Notes under the pieces: model-generated
Told to the model about the DNA's origin: nothing
Seen by the model: only the letters and a program-made list of their open reading frames with translations
The model's database searches: none
Source: Streptomyces umbrinus
Lineage (GTDB): Bacteria; Actinomycetota; Actinomycetes; Streptomycetales; Streptomycetaceae
Direction: 5' to 3'
NCBI RefSeq assembly: GCF_030817415.1
Contig: NZ_JAUSZI010000002.1
Coordinates: 9,709,501 to 9,773,500, forward strand
Length of the DNA stretch: 64,000 nucleotides
Translations under genes and position numbers: made by a program
In this document: one piece after another, positions 8,226 to 14,911 of the stretch
Numbering within the stretch: the stretch's first letter is position 1
Layout: every line of letters begins with the position of its first letter

Positions 8226-8260
8226 GATCACGGATCATGGATCACGGATCACGGATCACG
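8226..8260 (+). repeat. five tandem heptamers abutting a ribosome binding site
   Basis: GATCACG, GATCATG, GATCACG, GATCACG, GATCACG occupy 8226-8260 without gaps. AAGGAG (8261-8266) and the SDR ATG (8272) follow directly. Seven-base periodicity in the leader could bind a regulator, or could be slippage DNA that changes leader length. Confidence 0.85.
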
Positions 8261-8271
8261 AAGGAGCGCGC

Positions 8272-9013
8272 ATGTCTCGTCCCGTCACGATCGTCACGGG
8301 TGGCAGCCGGGGGGATCGGTGCCGCGACCTGCCTGCGGCTGGCGGCGGACGGCCACGACCTGCTGGTCGGGTACACACGCGACGACGAGGCCGCCGAGCG
8401 GACCGCGGCCGCCGTGCGCGAGGCCGGGGCGCGGTGCGTGACGGTACGCGCGGACACCTCCGACGAGGCGGACGTCGAGCGGCTCTTCGACACGGCGGCG
8501 GAGCGCCTCGGCGCGGTGACGGGCCTGGTGAACAACGCGGGCGTGACCGGCCCGCTCGGCCGGCTCGCCGACACGGACACCGCCGAACTGCGCCGGGTCG
8601 TGGAGGTCAACCTCCTGGGCACGCTGCTGTGTTCGCGCCGGGCCGCGCACGACATGGCGGTCCGGGGCGTCGGCGCCATCGTGAACGTGTCGTCGGCGGC
8701 GGCCACGCTCGGCAGTCCCGGGGAGTACGTCCACTACGCGGCCACCAAGGCGGCGGTCGACGCCCTGACGGTGGGCCTCTCGAAGGAACTCGGCCCCGAC
8801 GGCATCCGCGTCAACGCCGTCGCCCCGGGCCTCATCGACACGGAGATGCATGCGGCGATGGGGGATCCGGACCGCCCGGCCCGTCTGGCGCCGTCGATTC
8901 CGCTCGGACGGCCGGGGGATGCCGCGGAGGTCGCGGCGGCCGTGGCGTGGCTGCTGTCACCGGAGTCGTCGTACGCGACGGGAGCGGTGCTGCGGGTGGC
9001 AGGGGGCCGGTGA
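8272..9013 (+). pseudogene. short-chain dehydrogenase/reductase interrupted by a +1 frameshift
   Basis: Translation from the ATG at 8272 (AAGGAG at 8261-8266) gives MSRPVTIVTGGSRG and then loses homology. The rest of a normal classical SDR (about 247 residues overall) continues in the next frame as GIGAATCLRLAADG. Joining them restores the cofactor motif TGGSRGIG exactly. The disruption is one extra G in the run at 8309-8314 (six Gs; five are needed). The downstream part is intact: NNAGVTG, the catalytic Ser region IVNVSSAAA, YVHYAATK (YxxxK) and VNAVAPGLIDTEM. This could be a real mutation, phase variation in a G tract, or a sequencing error in a homopolymer. With the frame restored it would be a FabG-like NAD(P)-dependent reductase. 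Confidence 0.85.
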
Positions 9014-9118
9014 GATCCAGGGCTCCGGCGGGGTAGTTGGTGCGGCCGGTGCCGCGGGGCGCCGGCCGGGCCCGCACTCTCAGGAAGCCCTCACGCCACG
9101 GGCATCACTCGACGGGCC

Positions 9119-9298
9119 TCACGCCGCCTCGATGACCTCATGACGTATCGCCGCGGCCCACTGCACGACCAGCAGTTCGTACTCGGCCCTCTCCTGGGCC
9201 GACAGAGAACCGCCGGCGCGTATCCATAACGCGCGGATCTGCTCATTCAGCACGGCAGCAGACCGCGCGGAACCAGGGCTCACGGAATTGGGGGACAT
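9119..9298 (-). CDS. small conserved actinomycete protein of unknown function
   Basis: 59 residues, predicted mostly helical: VLNEQIRALWIRAGGSLSAQERAEYELLVVQWAAAIR is split here only by short turns. No Cys, no signal, no known motif. The ATG at 9298 is preferred over a GTG two codons upstream because a -10-like TACGCT lies 7 nt before it, indicating a leaderless transcript. There is no Shine-Dalgarno for either start. Its promoter has the RecA-NDp spacing, so it may be part of the DNA-damage response. Confidence 0.7.
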   Translation of the reverse strand: MSPNSVSPGSARSAAVLNEQIRALWIRAGGSLSAQERAEYELLVVQWAAAIRHEVIEAA

Positions 9299-9305
9299 GC
9301 GCACA

Positions 9306-9328
9306 AGCGTAGGGCCAAGGACTGACAG
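9306..9328 (-). promoter_or_regulatory. RecA-NDp/PafBC-like promoter, leaderless
   Basis: Read on the minus strand: CTGTCAGTC (9328-9320), eight bases, then TACGCT (9311-9306), then 7 nt to the ATG at 9298. It fits tTGTCRgtg-N8-TAnnnT with mismatches only at the first and last positions of the upstream 9-mer. Confidence 0.5.
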
Positions 9329-9425
9329 TGCGCTACCAAACGGCTACCCATGCAGTATGTGGTTGGTCACGCCAAAAACGTTTGAGGGTCGATGGGTTGG
9401 GAAGTGAGCCGGCCGTCGTGCCGCT

Positions 9426-9761
9426 TCACCGCTGGTCGGCCCAGGTGCGGGACCAGTCGAGCAGGGGTCCCATCGCCGTCACGAGGTCCTCGCCGAGGGG
9501 TGTGAGGCGCCAGGTCGTCTCGTCCGTGGGCGCCGCGATGCTCGCCTCGCGGAGGTCGGTGAGGCGGGCGGACAGGACGCTGGACGACATGGCGTCGCAG
9601 CGGCGCTGGAGGTCGCGGAAGCCGATCGGCGCACCGCTCTGGTGGAGTTCCCAGATCACGCGGAGCGTCCAGCGGCGGCCCAGGAGATCCAGCGCGGCCA
9701 TGACGGGACGACCGGTGGCCGAACCGCGCACGGGCCGACCGGGACGTGGTGCGGTGCCCAA
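9426..9761 (-). CDS. HxlR-family winged-helix transcriptional regulator
   Basis: About 111 residues of MarR-like winged-helix fold. The HxlR signature LDLLGRRWTLRVIWELHQSGAPIGFRDL, split across helices 1-3, is followed by LSARLTDLREA and the wing WRLTPLGEDLV. The usual N-terminal Cys (redox or aldehyde sensing in some members) is absent: the position reads RPVMAAL. The TTG start at 9761 has CCTCC (GGAGG on this strand) at 9771-9775 with good spacing. A GTG at 9821 is also in frame but lies inside the palindrome, making it unlikely. It is divergent from the AhpD-like gene and probably controls it through the palindrome between them. Confidence 0.85.
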   Translation of the reverse strand: MGTAPRPGRPVRGSATGRPVMAALDLLGRRWTLRVIWELHQSGAPIGFRDLQRRCDAMSSSVLSARLTDLREASIAAPTDETTWRLTPLGEDLVTAMGPLLDWSRTWADQR

Positions 9762-9814
9762 GATGCCTTCCCTCCTCGTCGGTTGTCTGACAACTACCGG
9801 TGCTTTCCTTTGCG

Positions 9815-9857
9815 TTCCCACCCTTGCGCTTCGATTTCAGAAGCGCAAGGGTGGGAA
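9815..9857. promoter_or_regulatory. 18-bp perfect palindrome between the HxlR gene and the AhpD-like gene
   Basis: TTCCCACCCTTGCGCTTC (9815-9832) and its exact reverse complement (9840-9857) flank the 7-nt loop GATTTCA. The right arm supplies the Shine-Dalgarno-like GGGAAGG of the downstream ATG at 9861. It can act as a DNA operator for the HxlR dimer or as an RNA hairpin hiding the ribosome binding site. Confidence 0.85.
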
Positions 9858-9860
9858 GGC

Positions 9861-10421
9861 ATGAAGCAACGCATCGACGGCGTCACGCCGCCCTATGACC
9901 CCGAATCCGAACGCGAGTTGCGTCGCTGGATGCCGCCCGGCGTCACCCAGGAACCCCTGATGCTCTTCAAGGTCCTGCAACGCCACCCCGACCTCGCCTC
10001 CCGTATGCGGACCCTCGGCGCGGGCCTGCTCGTCCACGGGCGCCTCTCCGACGCCGACCGCGAGTTGGTCATCGCCAGGGTCGCCGCCCGCTGCGGCTGC
10101 GCGTACGAGTGGGGCGTCCACATGGCCGCGTACGCCGAGGCCTCCGGTCTCGGGCAGGAGCGGATTCCCCTGACCGCGACCGGCACACCGGCCGATCCCG
10201 CCTGGACGCCCCGCCAGGGGGCGCTGCTCGGGGCCGTGGACGAACTCCACGACGCGGCCCGCCTGTCGGACGACGCCTGGACCGCTCTGCGCGCCCACCT
10301 CGACGAAATCGAAGCCCTGGAGTTCCTGGTCCTGGCGGGCTGGTACCGCACCATCGCGTACGTGGCCAACGGACTGGAGATCGAGCAGGAGCCGTGGGCG
10401 CGGGCGTTCCCCGAGGGGTGA
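9861..10421 (+). CDS. carboxymuconolactone decarboxylase / AhpD-like protein
   Basis: 186 residues, all-helical AhpD-like fold. The active-site region reads VIARVAARCGCAYEWGVHMAAYAEASGL at about 70-97. The Cys pair (CGC) and the following His match the CMD/AhpD layout, though the canonical CxxC is CxC here. Family members are lactone decarboxylases or thiol peroxidase partners. The ATG at 9861 follows GGGAAGG. Divergent HxlR control is typical for redox or aromatic catabolism. Which activity applies is not decidable from sequence. Confidence 0.85.
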   Translation: MKQRIDGVTPPYDPESERELRRWMPPGVTQEPLMLFKVLQRHPDLASRMRTLGAGLLVHGRLSDADRELVIARVAARCGCAYEWGVHMAAYAEASGLGQERIPLTATGTPADPAWTPRQGALLGAVDELHDAARLSDDAWTALRAHLDEIEALEFLVLAGWYRTIAYVANGLEIEQEPWARAFPEG

Positions 10422-10480
10422 GCCGGAGCGGGGCCGCGGAACCCCGCGGATAATCGAGTGCCCCCAACAGCCCGTCCCGC

Positions 10481-10486
10481 TACGGT
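10481..10486 (+). promoter_or_regulatory. -10 element of the tRNA-like RNA
   Basis: TACGGT at 10481-10486 matches the Streptomyces TAnnnT -10 consensus and places the transcript start at about 10492-10494, where the outer stem of the structured RNA begins. The -35 region is weak. Confidence 0.4.
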
Positions 10487-10489
10487 GGT

Positions 10490-10671
10490 TCACGTCCAGG
10501 TGCGAAGGCTGCGACTACTTCTCCTGTCAAGAGAGAGACGCGGGTTCGAATCCCGTCGCCGGCGCGAGCCGGTGTCGTCCAGCGGCCGAGGACACTTACG
10601 TCGCCGCCGCCGAGTCCGATCTCTGGACACCGAGCACGGGCCGCCCGCCACGGGGGAATCAGGCGGGCGGC
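10490..10671 (+). ncRNA. bacterial Y RNA (YrlA type) with a circularly permuted tRNA-like module
   Basis: Arms in order: outer stem GTCCAG 10494-10499 with CTGGAC 10623-10628; internal loop GTGCGAA on the 5' side; second stem 10507-10515 with 10600-10608 (8 pairs, one mismatch); hairpin TTCTC/GAGAG 10519-10535 with loop CTGTCAA; T arm 10540-10556 with loop TTCGAAT; acceptor-like stem CGCCGGC 10557-10563 with GCCGGTG 10568-10574, capped by the GNRA tetraloop GCGA; U8-like T at 10575; D arm GTCC/GGAC 10577-10593 with loop AGCGGCCGA, including the conserved GG. This is tRNA topology opened at the anticodon stem, so no free CCA end exists. Such tRNA mimicry on a Ro-binding stem is described for YrlA RNAs, and GCGAAGG resembles the CGAAGG of Y RNA Ro-binding stems. 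The partner would be a Ro60/Rsr protein, not encoded in this window. A terminator at 10640-10671 closes the unit. Confidence 0.82.
10640..10671 (+). terminator. hairpin terminator of the tRNA-like RNA
   Basis: GCCGCCCGCC (10640-10649) and GGCGGGCGGC (10662-10671) are perfect 10-bp arms around a 12-nt loop, followed by TCGGTCATTTC. It also lies just downstream of the uppP stop on the other strand and may serve both. Confidence 0.75.
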
Positions 10672-10707
10672 TCGGTCATTTCAGGGGTACTGCGAGTACG
10701 GTCGCCG

Positions 10708-11583
10708 TCAGCCCGCCGACTCGGCCGCGTGCGGGCTGAGCGCGCCCATGCTGACCAGCACGATGATCAGGATGCCGAGCAGGATGCGGTAGTAGACGAA
10801 CGGCATGAAGCTCTTGGTCGTGATGAACTTCATGAACCAGGCGATAACGGCGTAACCCACCAAGAACGCGATGATCGTCGCGAAGACCGTGGGGCCCCAC
10901 GAGACATGGCCGCCCTCGCTCGCGTCCTTCAGCTCGAAGGCGCCGGACGCGAGGACCGCCGGGATGGCGAGCAGGAACGAGTAGCGGGCCGCGGCTTCGC
11001 GCGTGTAGCCCATGAGGAGACCACCGCTGATGGTGGCGCCGGAGCGGGAGACGCCGGGGACGAGGGCCATCGCCTGGCAGACGCCGTAGATCAGGCCGTC
11101 CTTCACGCTCAGGTCCTGGAGCGACTTGCGCTCCTTCGCCGCCCGGTGTTTCCCGCCCGCCTCGTCGCGCGCCGCGAGCCGGTCGGCGACGCCGAGGATG
11201 ATGCCCATCACGATCAACGTCGTCGCGGTGATGCGCAGATCGCGGAACGGCCCCTCGATCTGGTCCTTGAGGGTGACGCCCAGCACGCCGATCGGAATCG
11301 AGCCGATGATCACGAGCCAGCCCATCTGCGCGTCGTGATCACTCCGCATCGCCTTGTTCGTGAGCGAGCGGAACCACGCCGAGATGATCCGGGCGATGTC
11401 CTTGCGGAAATAGATCAGTACCGCCGTCTCCGTACCGATCTGGGTGATCGCGGTGAAGGCCGCTCCCGGGTCCTCCCAGCCCGCGAACGCCGCGGTCAGC
11501 CGCAGGTGCGCGCTGGAGGAGACGGGAAGGAACTCGGTCAGCCCCTGGACGAGTCCGAGGATGAGGGATTCAAACCAAGACAT
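10708..11583 (-). CDS. uppP: undecaprenyl-diphosphatase
   Basis: Integral membrane enzyme that converts undecaprenyl pyrophosphate to the monophosphate, recycling the lipid carrier for peptidoglycan; extra copies give bacitracin tolerance. 291 residues with about eight transmembrane helices. Both BacA/UppP signatures are present: GLVQGLTEFLPVSSSAHL (about 10-27), with the catalytic Glu, and PGVSRSGATISGGLLMG (about 175-191), with the essential Ser/Arg. The ATG at 11583 is directly before MSWFESLILG. Monocistronic; its 3' end faces the Y RNA terminator. Confidence 0.96.
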   Translation of the reverse strand: MSWFESLILGLVQGLTEFLPVSSSAHLRLTAAFAGWEDPGAAFTAITQIGTETAVLIYFRKDIARIISAWFRSLTNKAMRSDHDAQMGWLVIIGSIPIGVLGVTLKDQIEGPFRDLRITATTLIVMGIILGVADRLAARDEAGGKHRAAKERKSLQDLSVKDGLIYGVCQAMALVPGVSRSGATISGGLLMGYTREAAARYSFLLAIPAVLASGAFELKDASEGGHVSWGPTVFATIIAFLVGYAVIAWFMKFITTKSFMPFVYYRILLGILIIVLVSMGALSPHAAESAG

Positions 11584-11793
11584 GAAGTTACGTGATCCAA
11601 GTGCTGATGGCGGGAGCGGAGCGAATGGCCGGACGGACGTGCCGTGTTGTCGTCTGCGGTGATCAGGCGCGCCCGGGGCAGCGTAGCGCCCCTCGGGGAG
11701 CGTGTGACGACAGGGCCTCCCCGTCACAGGCCCCGCCACCGTGACCAGGGTGTTGACCCGCCGCGATGCGGCCGCTTACGTTTCCGCGAGGAG

Positions 11794-11807
11794 TGAAAGC
11801 GCTTGCT
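11794..11807. promoter_or_regulatory. LacI-type operator candidate upstream of the sugar-acid operon
   Basis: TGAAAGCGCTTGCT has the central palindrome AAGCGCTT with the CpG centre typical of LacI/GalR-family sites. It lies about 87 bp before the ATG at 11894. The remainder of the 310-bp gap (11584-11893) shows no other feature I can support. Confidence 0.45.
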
Positions 11808-11893
11808 GCCATCGATGGCCGTCTCGTGGTCACCGTGGAGGGCAGGCGTCCGCCAGAACCGCTGTCACGTCCGATGGAGTGCTGATCACGTCC

Positions 11894-13132
11894 ATGCGTA
11901 CCTCACGCGACGCCACCACCAGCAAGACGACCGAGCACGAGGACATCGAGAACGCGAGCAACCAGTACGAGAGCACCGAGCGCGAGAGCCGGCCGCCCGT
12001 CCCGCTCGACGGCCGCCGGATCAAGGCCGCCGTCATCGGCACCGGAGCCATCGCCTCCGGCAGCCATCTGCCCGCACTCGCCGCGCTCGCCGCCGAGGGC
12101 GAGGTGGAGATCGTCGCCGCGGTCGACATCGACGCCGACGCGGTGAAGCGCTTCTGCGCGGACGGCGGTGTTCCGCACGGCTACACCGATCTCGACCGGA
12201 TGCTGGCGGAACAGCGCCCGGACCTCGTCTCCATCTGCACCCCACCGACCCTCCACCGCGAGCAGACCGTCGCCGCCCTGCGCGCCGGCGCCTGGGTGTG
12301 GTGCGAGAAGCCGCCCGTGCCGACCCTCGCCGACTTCGACGCCGTGGAGGCGGAGGAGGGGACCGGGAGCGGCCCGTACGCCTCCATCGTCTTCCAGCAC
12401 CGGTTCGGCTCGGGCACCCGGCACGTACGGCGTCTCATCGCCGACGGGGCCATGGGACGGCCCCTCGTGGCGCACTGCCAGACCACCTGGTACCGCAACG
12501 CCGCCTACTACGCAGTGCCCTGGCGCGGAAAGTGGGAGACCGAGGGCGGCGGGCCCGCCATGGGACACGGCATCCACCAGATGGACCTGCTGCTCGACCT
12601 GCTCGGGCCGTGGAGCGAGGTGCGGGCCATGGCCGGGCGTCTGGTGCACGACGTGCAGACGGAGGACGTCTCGACCGCGCTCGTCCGCTTCGAGAGCGGC
12701 GCACTCGCGACCGTGGTCAACAGCGTGCTCAGCCCGGACGAGGTCAGCCGGATCCGCATCGACTGCGAGCGCGCGACCGTCGAACTCACCCATCTCTATG
12801 GGCACAGCAACGACAACTGGCGCATCACCCCGGCACCGGACGCGCCCGTCGAGGACGTGGCGGCCTGGCAGGACTTCGGCGCCGACGTGCCGAGCTCGCA
12901 CCTGGCCCAGCTGCGTGACCTGGTCGCGAGCATGCGCGCGGGCGAGCGGCCGCGCAGCAGCGGCGCCGACGGGCGCACCAGCCTGGAGCTGATCACCGCG
13001 CTCTACAAGTCGGCGTTCACGGACGTCACCGTCCGCGCCGGTGAGATCGGGCCCGGCGACCCCTACTACACCGCCCTGCACGGCGGCGCGCCCGGCTGGG
13101 CACCCACGACGCACGAGGAGGCATCGGCATGA
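11894..13132 (+). CDS. Gfo/Idh/MocA-family oxidoreductase
   Basis: 412 residues. A hydrophilic N-terminal 35-residue extension (MRTSRDATTSKTTEHEDIE) precedes the Rossmann motif AAVIGTGAIASGSHLPAL (about 44-61). The catalytic Lys motif, WVWCEKPPVPTLADFDAVE, is near residue 135. The second domain contains GHGIHQMDLLLDLLGPW, with the family's active-site His. First gene of a three-gene operon: its stop overlaps the next start as ATGA (13129-13132). The PmoA-like and cupin neighbours suggest catabolism of an unusual sugar or sugar acid. The ATG at 11894 has only a distant GGAG at 11876, so the extension could be over-called. Confidence 0.88.
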   Translation: MRTSRDATTSKTTEHEDIENASNQYESTERESRPPVPLDGRRIKAAVIGTGAIASGSHLPALAALAAEGEVEIVAAVDIDADAVKRFCADGGVPHGYTDLDRMLAEQRPDLVSICTPPTLHREQTVAALRAGAWVWCEKPPVPTLADFDAVEAEEGTGSGPYASIVFQHRFGSGTRHVRRLIADGAMGRPLVAHCQTTWYRNAAYYAVPWRGKWETEGGGPAMGHGIHQMDLLLDLLGPWSEVRAMAGRLVHDVQTEDVSTALVRFESGALATVVNSVLSPDEVSRIRIDCERATVELTHLYGHSNDNWRITPAPDAPVEDVAAWQDFGADVPSSHLAQLRDLVASMRAGERPRSSGADGRTSLELITALYKSAFTDVTVRAGEIGPGDPYYTALHGGAPGWAPTTHEEASA

Positions 13133-14064
13133 CCGCACAGGACGGCCTGCGCATCGTCCACGCCCACGGCGACCGCATCACGATCACCGAACCCACCACC
13201 GGTGTCGACCTGTTGAGCTACGTGTACGGCCCCGAGGCGGCCTGGGAGGCCCCGAAGCCGTATCTGCACCCGCTGAAAACGCTCGCGGGCAACGTTGTCA
13301 CCGACTACCGGCCCAACGACCACCGCTGGCACAAGGGCCTGCAGATGACCGCCTCGCATCTGTCGGGGGCGAACCTGTGGGGCGGCAACACATACGTTCA
13401 CGGAGAGGGATATCTCGAACTCCCCGAGCGTGTTGGGTCGATGGCACACGTCAAGTTCGACGAGGTGCGCGCCGACAGCGACCGCGTGGTCATCGCCGAG
13501 CGGCTCACCTGGCATCCGTACGACGGCTCGCTCTGGGCGGAGGAGGAGCGCCGCGTCGAGGTGCACGACGTGGACCCGGTGTCCGGTTCCTGGGCGCTGA
13601 CCTGGACGACCTCCGTCACCAACCGCCGTGACGAACCCCTGCGGTTCGGCAGCCCCACGACGGCCGGGCGGGAGATGGCCGGCTACACGGGCCTGTTCTG
13701 GCGCGGCCCCCGCGGCTTCCGGGACGGCCGGATCATCGGGCCCGACGGTGAGGGCCCCGACCTGATGGGCGAGCAGGCGCCCTGGCTCGCGTACTCGGCG
13801 GAGCACGACGTCGCCGACGGGTACGCGACGCTCGTCTTCGCGCACGCCCCCGAGAACGACCACACGGGTGAGGGCGGTGCCCATCCGGCCCACTGGTTCG
13901 TCCGCAACGAGCCGTTCGCGGCCGTCGCCCCCTCCTTCGCCTTCTTCGACGAGCTGGAACTCGCACCCGGCGAGACCCTCACCCGTCGTTACCGCGTTGT
14001 CGTCGCCGACGGTGCCTGGGAGCGCGAGGAGATCGCCAAGTACCTGGCGGTGCACCCGTGGTGA
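13129..14064 (+). CDS. PmoA-like (DUF6807) protein
   Basis: 311 residues of a beta-rich fold related to galactose-mutarotase-like proteins. Despite the PmoA name it shows no membrane segment and no copper site of methane monooxygenase. Recognisable blocks are FHPLK-type YLHPLKTLAGNVVTDYRPNDHRWHKGL (about 44-70), with His residues lining a sugar pocket, and PAHWFVRNEPFAAVAPSFAFFDE near the end. Translationally coupled to the oxidoreductase (ATGA). These families co-occur in sugar catabolic operons. A sugar epimerase or hydrolase role is inference. Confidence 0.82.
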   Translation: MTAQDGLRIVHAHGDRITITEPTTGVDLLSYVYGPEAAWEAPKPYLHPLKTLAGNVVTDYRPNDHRWHKGLQMTASHLSGANLWGGNTYVHGEGYLELPERVGSMAHVKFDEVRADSDRVVIAERLTWHPYDGSLWAEEERRVEVHDVDPVSGSWALTWTTSVTNRRDEPLRFGSPTTAGREMAGYTGLFWRGPRGFRDGRIIGPDGEGPDLMGEQAPWLAYSAEHDVADGYATLVFAHAPENDHTGEGGAHPAHWFVRNEPFAAVAPSFAFFDELELAPGETLTRRYRVVVADGAWEREEIAKYLAVHPW

Positions 14065-14780
14065 GCGCGGCCGAGGGCTTCGCCGGGCTCCCCGGAGGCG
14101 TCGCCGTCTCGCATCTGTCGGTCTACGACTGGCCCGCCGACGACGGGGTGTGCGGCGGAACTCCCCATCTGCACCTGACCTGTTCGGAGGCCTACGTCGT
14201 CACCGGCGGGCGGGGCGCGGTGCAGACCCTGACGACGTCCGGGTACGAGGTCACGCCGCTCGCGCCCGGCACGGTCGCCTGGTTCACGCCCGGCACGATC
14301 CACCGGCTGGTCAACGAGGACGAACTGCGCATCACCGTCCTCATGCAGAACAGCGGGCTTCCGGAGGCCGGGGACGCGGTGCTCACCCTGCCGCCCAAGT
14401 ACCTGACCGACCCGGAGACGTACGCCGCCGCGACCGTCGTCCCGGCGGACGCGCCCGAGGAGGAGAAGGAGCGGTTCGCCCGCGCCCGGCGCGACCTCGC
14501 CCTGGAGGGCTACCGCGCGCTGCGCGAGGCCGACGGGCCCGAGCCGCTCGCCGCGTTCCAGCGGGCCGCCGCCGAGCTCGTACGCCCCCGGCTCGCCGAG
14601 TGGCGTGAGCGGTGGCGGCGGGGTGCCGAGGCGGCGGCCGCGGCGACCGGGGAACAGCTCGACCGGCTGGAGCGGGGGGACGTGTCCCACCTCGCCGACG
14701 CCGTCGTGCGGGCCGAACAGCCGTCCGCGTACGGGAAGTTCGGGATGTGCGGGCGGCTCGACGTGTGCCGGGGGGCGTAG
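14058..14780 (+). CDS. cupin-domain protein, third gene of the sugar operon
   Basis: 240 residues. The first ~110 residues are a cupin barrel: GGTPHLHLTCSEAYVVTGGRGAVQTLT carries the H-x-H...E metal motif (about 32-58), and VAWFTPGTIHRLVNEDELRITVLMQN supplies the second motif with its His. The C-terminal ~120 residues are helical, charged and not recognised. Two GTG codons (14058 and 14061) overlap the previous stop, indicating coupling. It could bind or isomerise a sugar acid; no direct evidence of the reaction. Confidence 0.8.
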   Translation: MVSAAEGFAGLPGGVAVSHLSVYDWPADDGVCGGTPHLHLTCSEAYVVTGGRGAVQTLTTSGYEVTPLAPGTVAWFTPGTIHRLVNEDELRITVLMQNSGLPEAGDAVLTLPPKYLTDPETYAAATVVPADAPEEEKERFARARRDLALEGYRALREADGPEPLAAFQRAAAELVRPRLAEWRERWRRGAEAAAAATGEQLDRLERGDVSHLADAVVRAEQPSAYGKFGMCGRLDVCRGA

Positions 14781-14793
14781 CACCGGCTCCGGG

Positions 14794-14884
14794 CCGGGGC
14801 GTGCTTCCGGTTCCGCCGGGGACGTGATTCCAGCTCGGCCGGGGACGTGCCTCCAGCTCCGCCGGGGCGCGCTTCCGGTTTCGG
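14794..14884 (+). repeat. four imperfect 22-23-nt tandem repeats between convergent genes
   Basis: Units at 14794-14815, 14816-14838, 14839-14861 and 14862-14884 each start CCGGGG(A)CG and end in a TCCRGYTYSG-like block. They fill the gap between the cupin stop (14780) and the HxlR stop (14912). Confidence 0.75.
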
Positions 14885-14911
14885 CGGGGAATGTGAGCGG
14901 CGGCGTTCGGA

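Noticed and set aside
8226..8260. SARP-type heptamer binding site
   Set aside because: SARP sites use heptamers at 11-bp spacing overlapping a -35; here units are contiguous at 7 bp next to the ribosome binding site.
10494..10563. A conventional tRNA-Asp(GTC) or a decayed tRNA
   Set aside because: The D arm and 5' acceptor strand lie downstream of the T arm, all stems are intact, and the acceptor is capped by a tetraloop. It is permuted, not decayed.
10458..10739. A 93-codon open frame across the tRNA-like RNA
   Set aside because: Arg/Leu/Ser-rich shadow with no Shine-Dalgarno; the region is explained by RNA pairing and a terminator.
13129..14064. Methane monooxygenase subunit, as the PmoA name suggests
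   Set aside because: No transmembrane segments or copper ligands; the family name is a misnomer.
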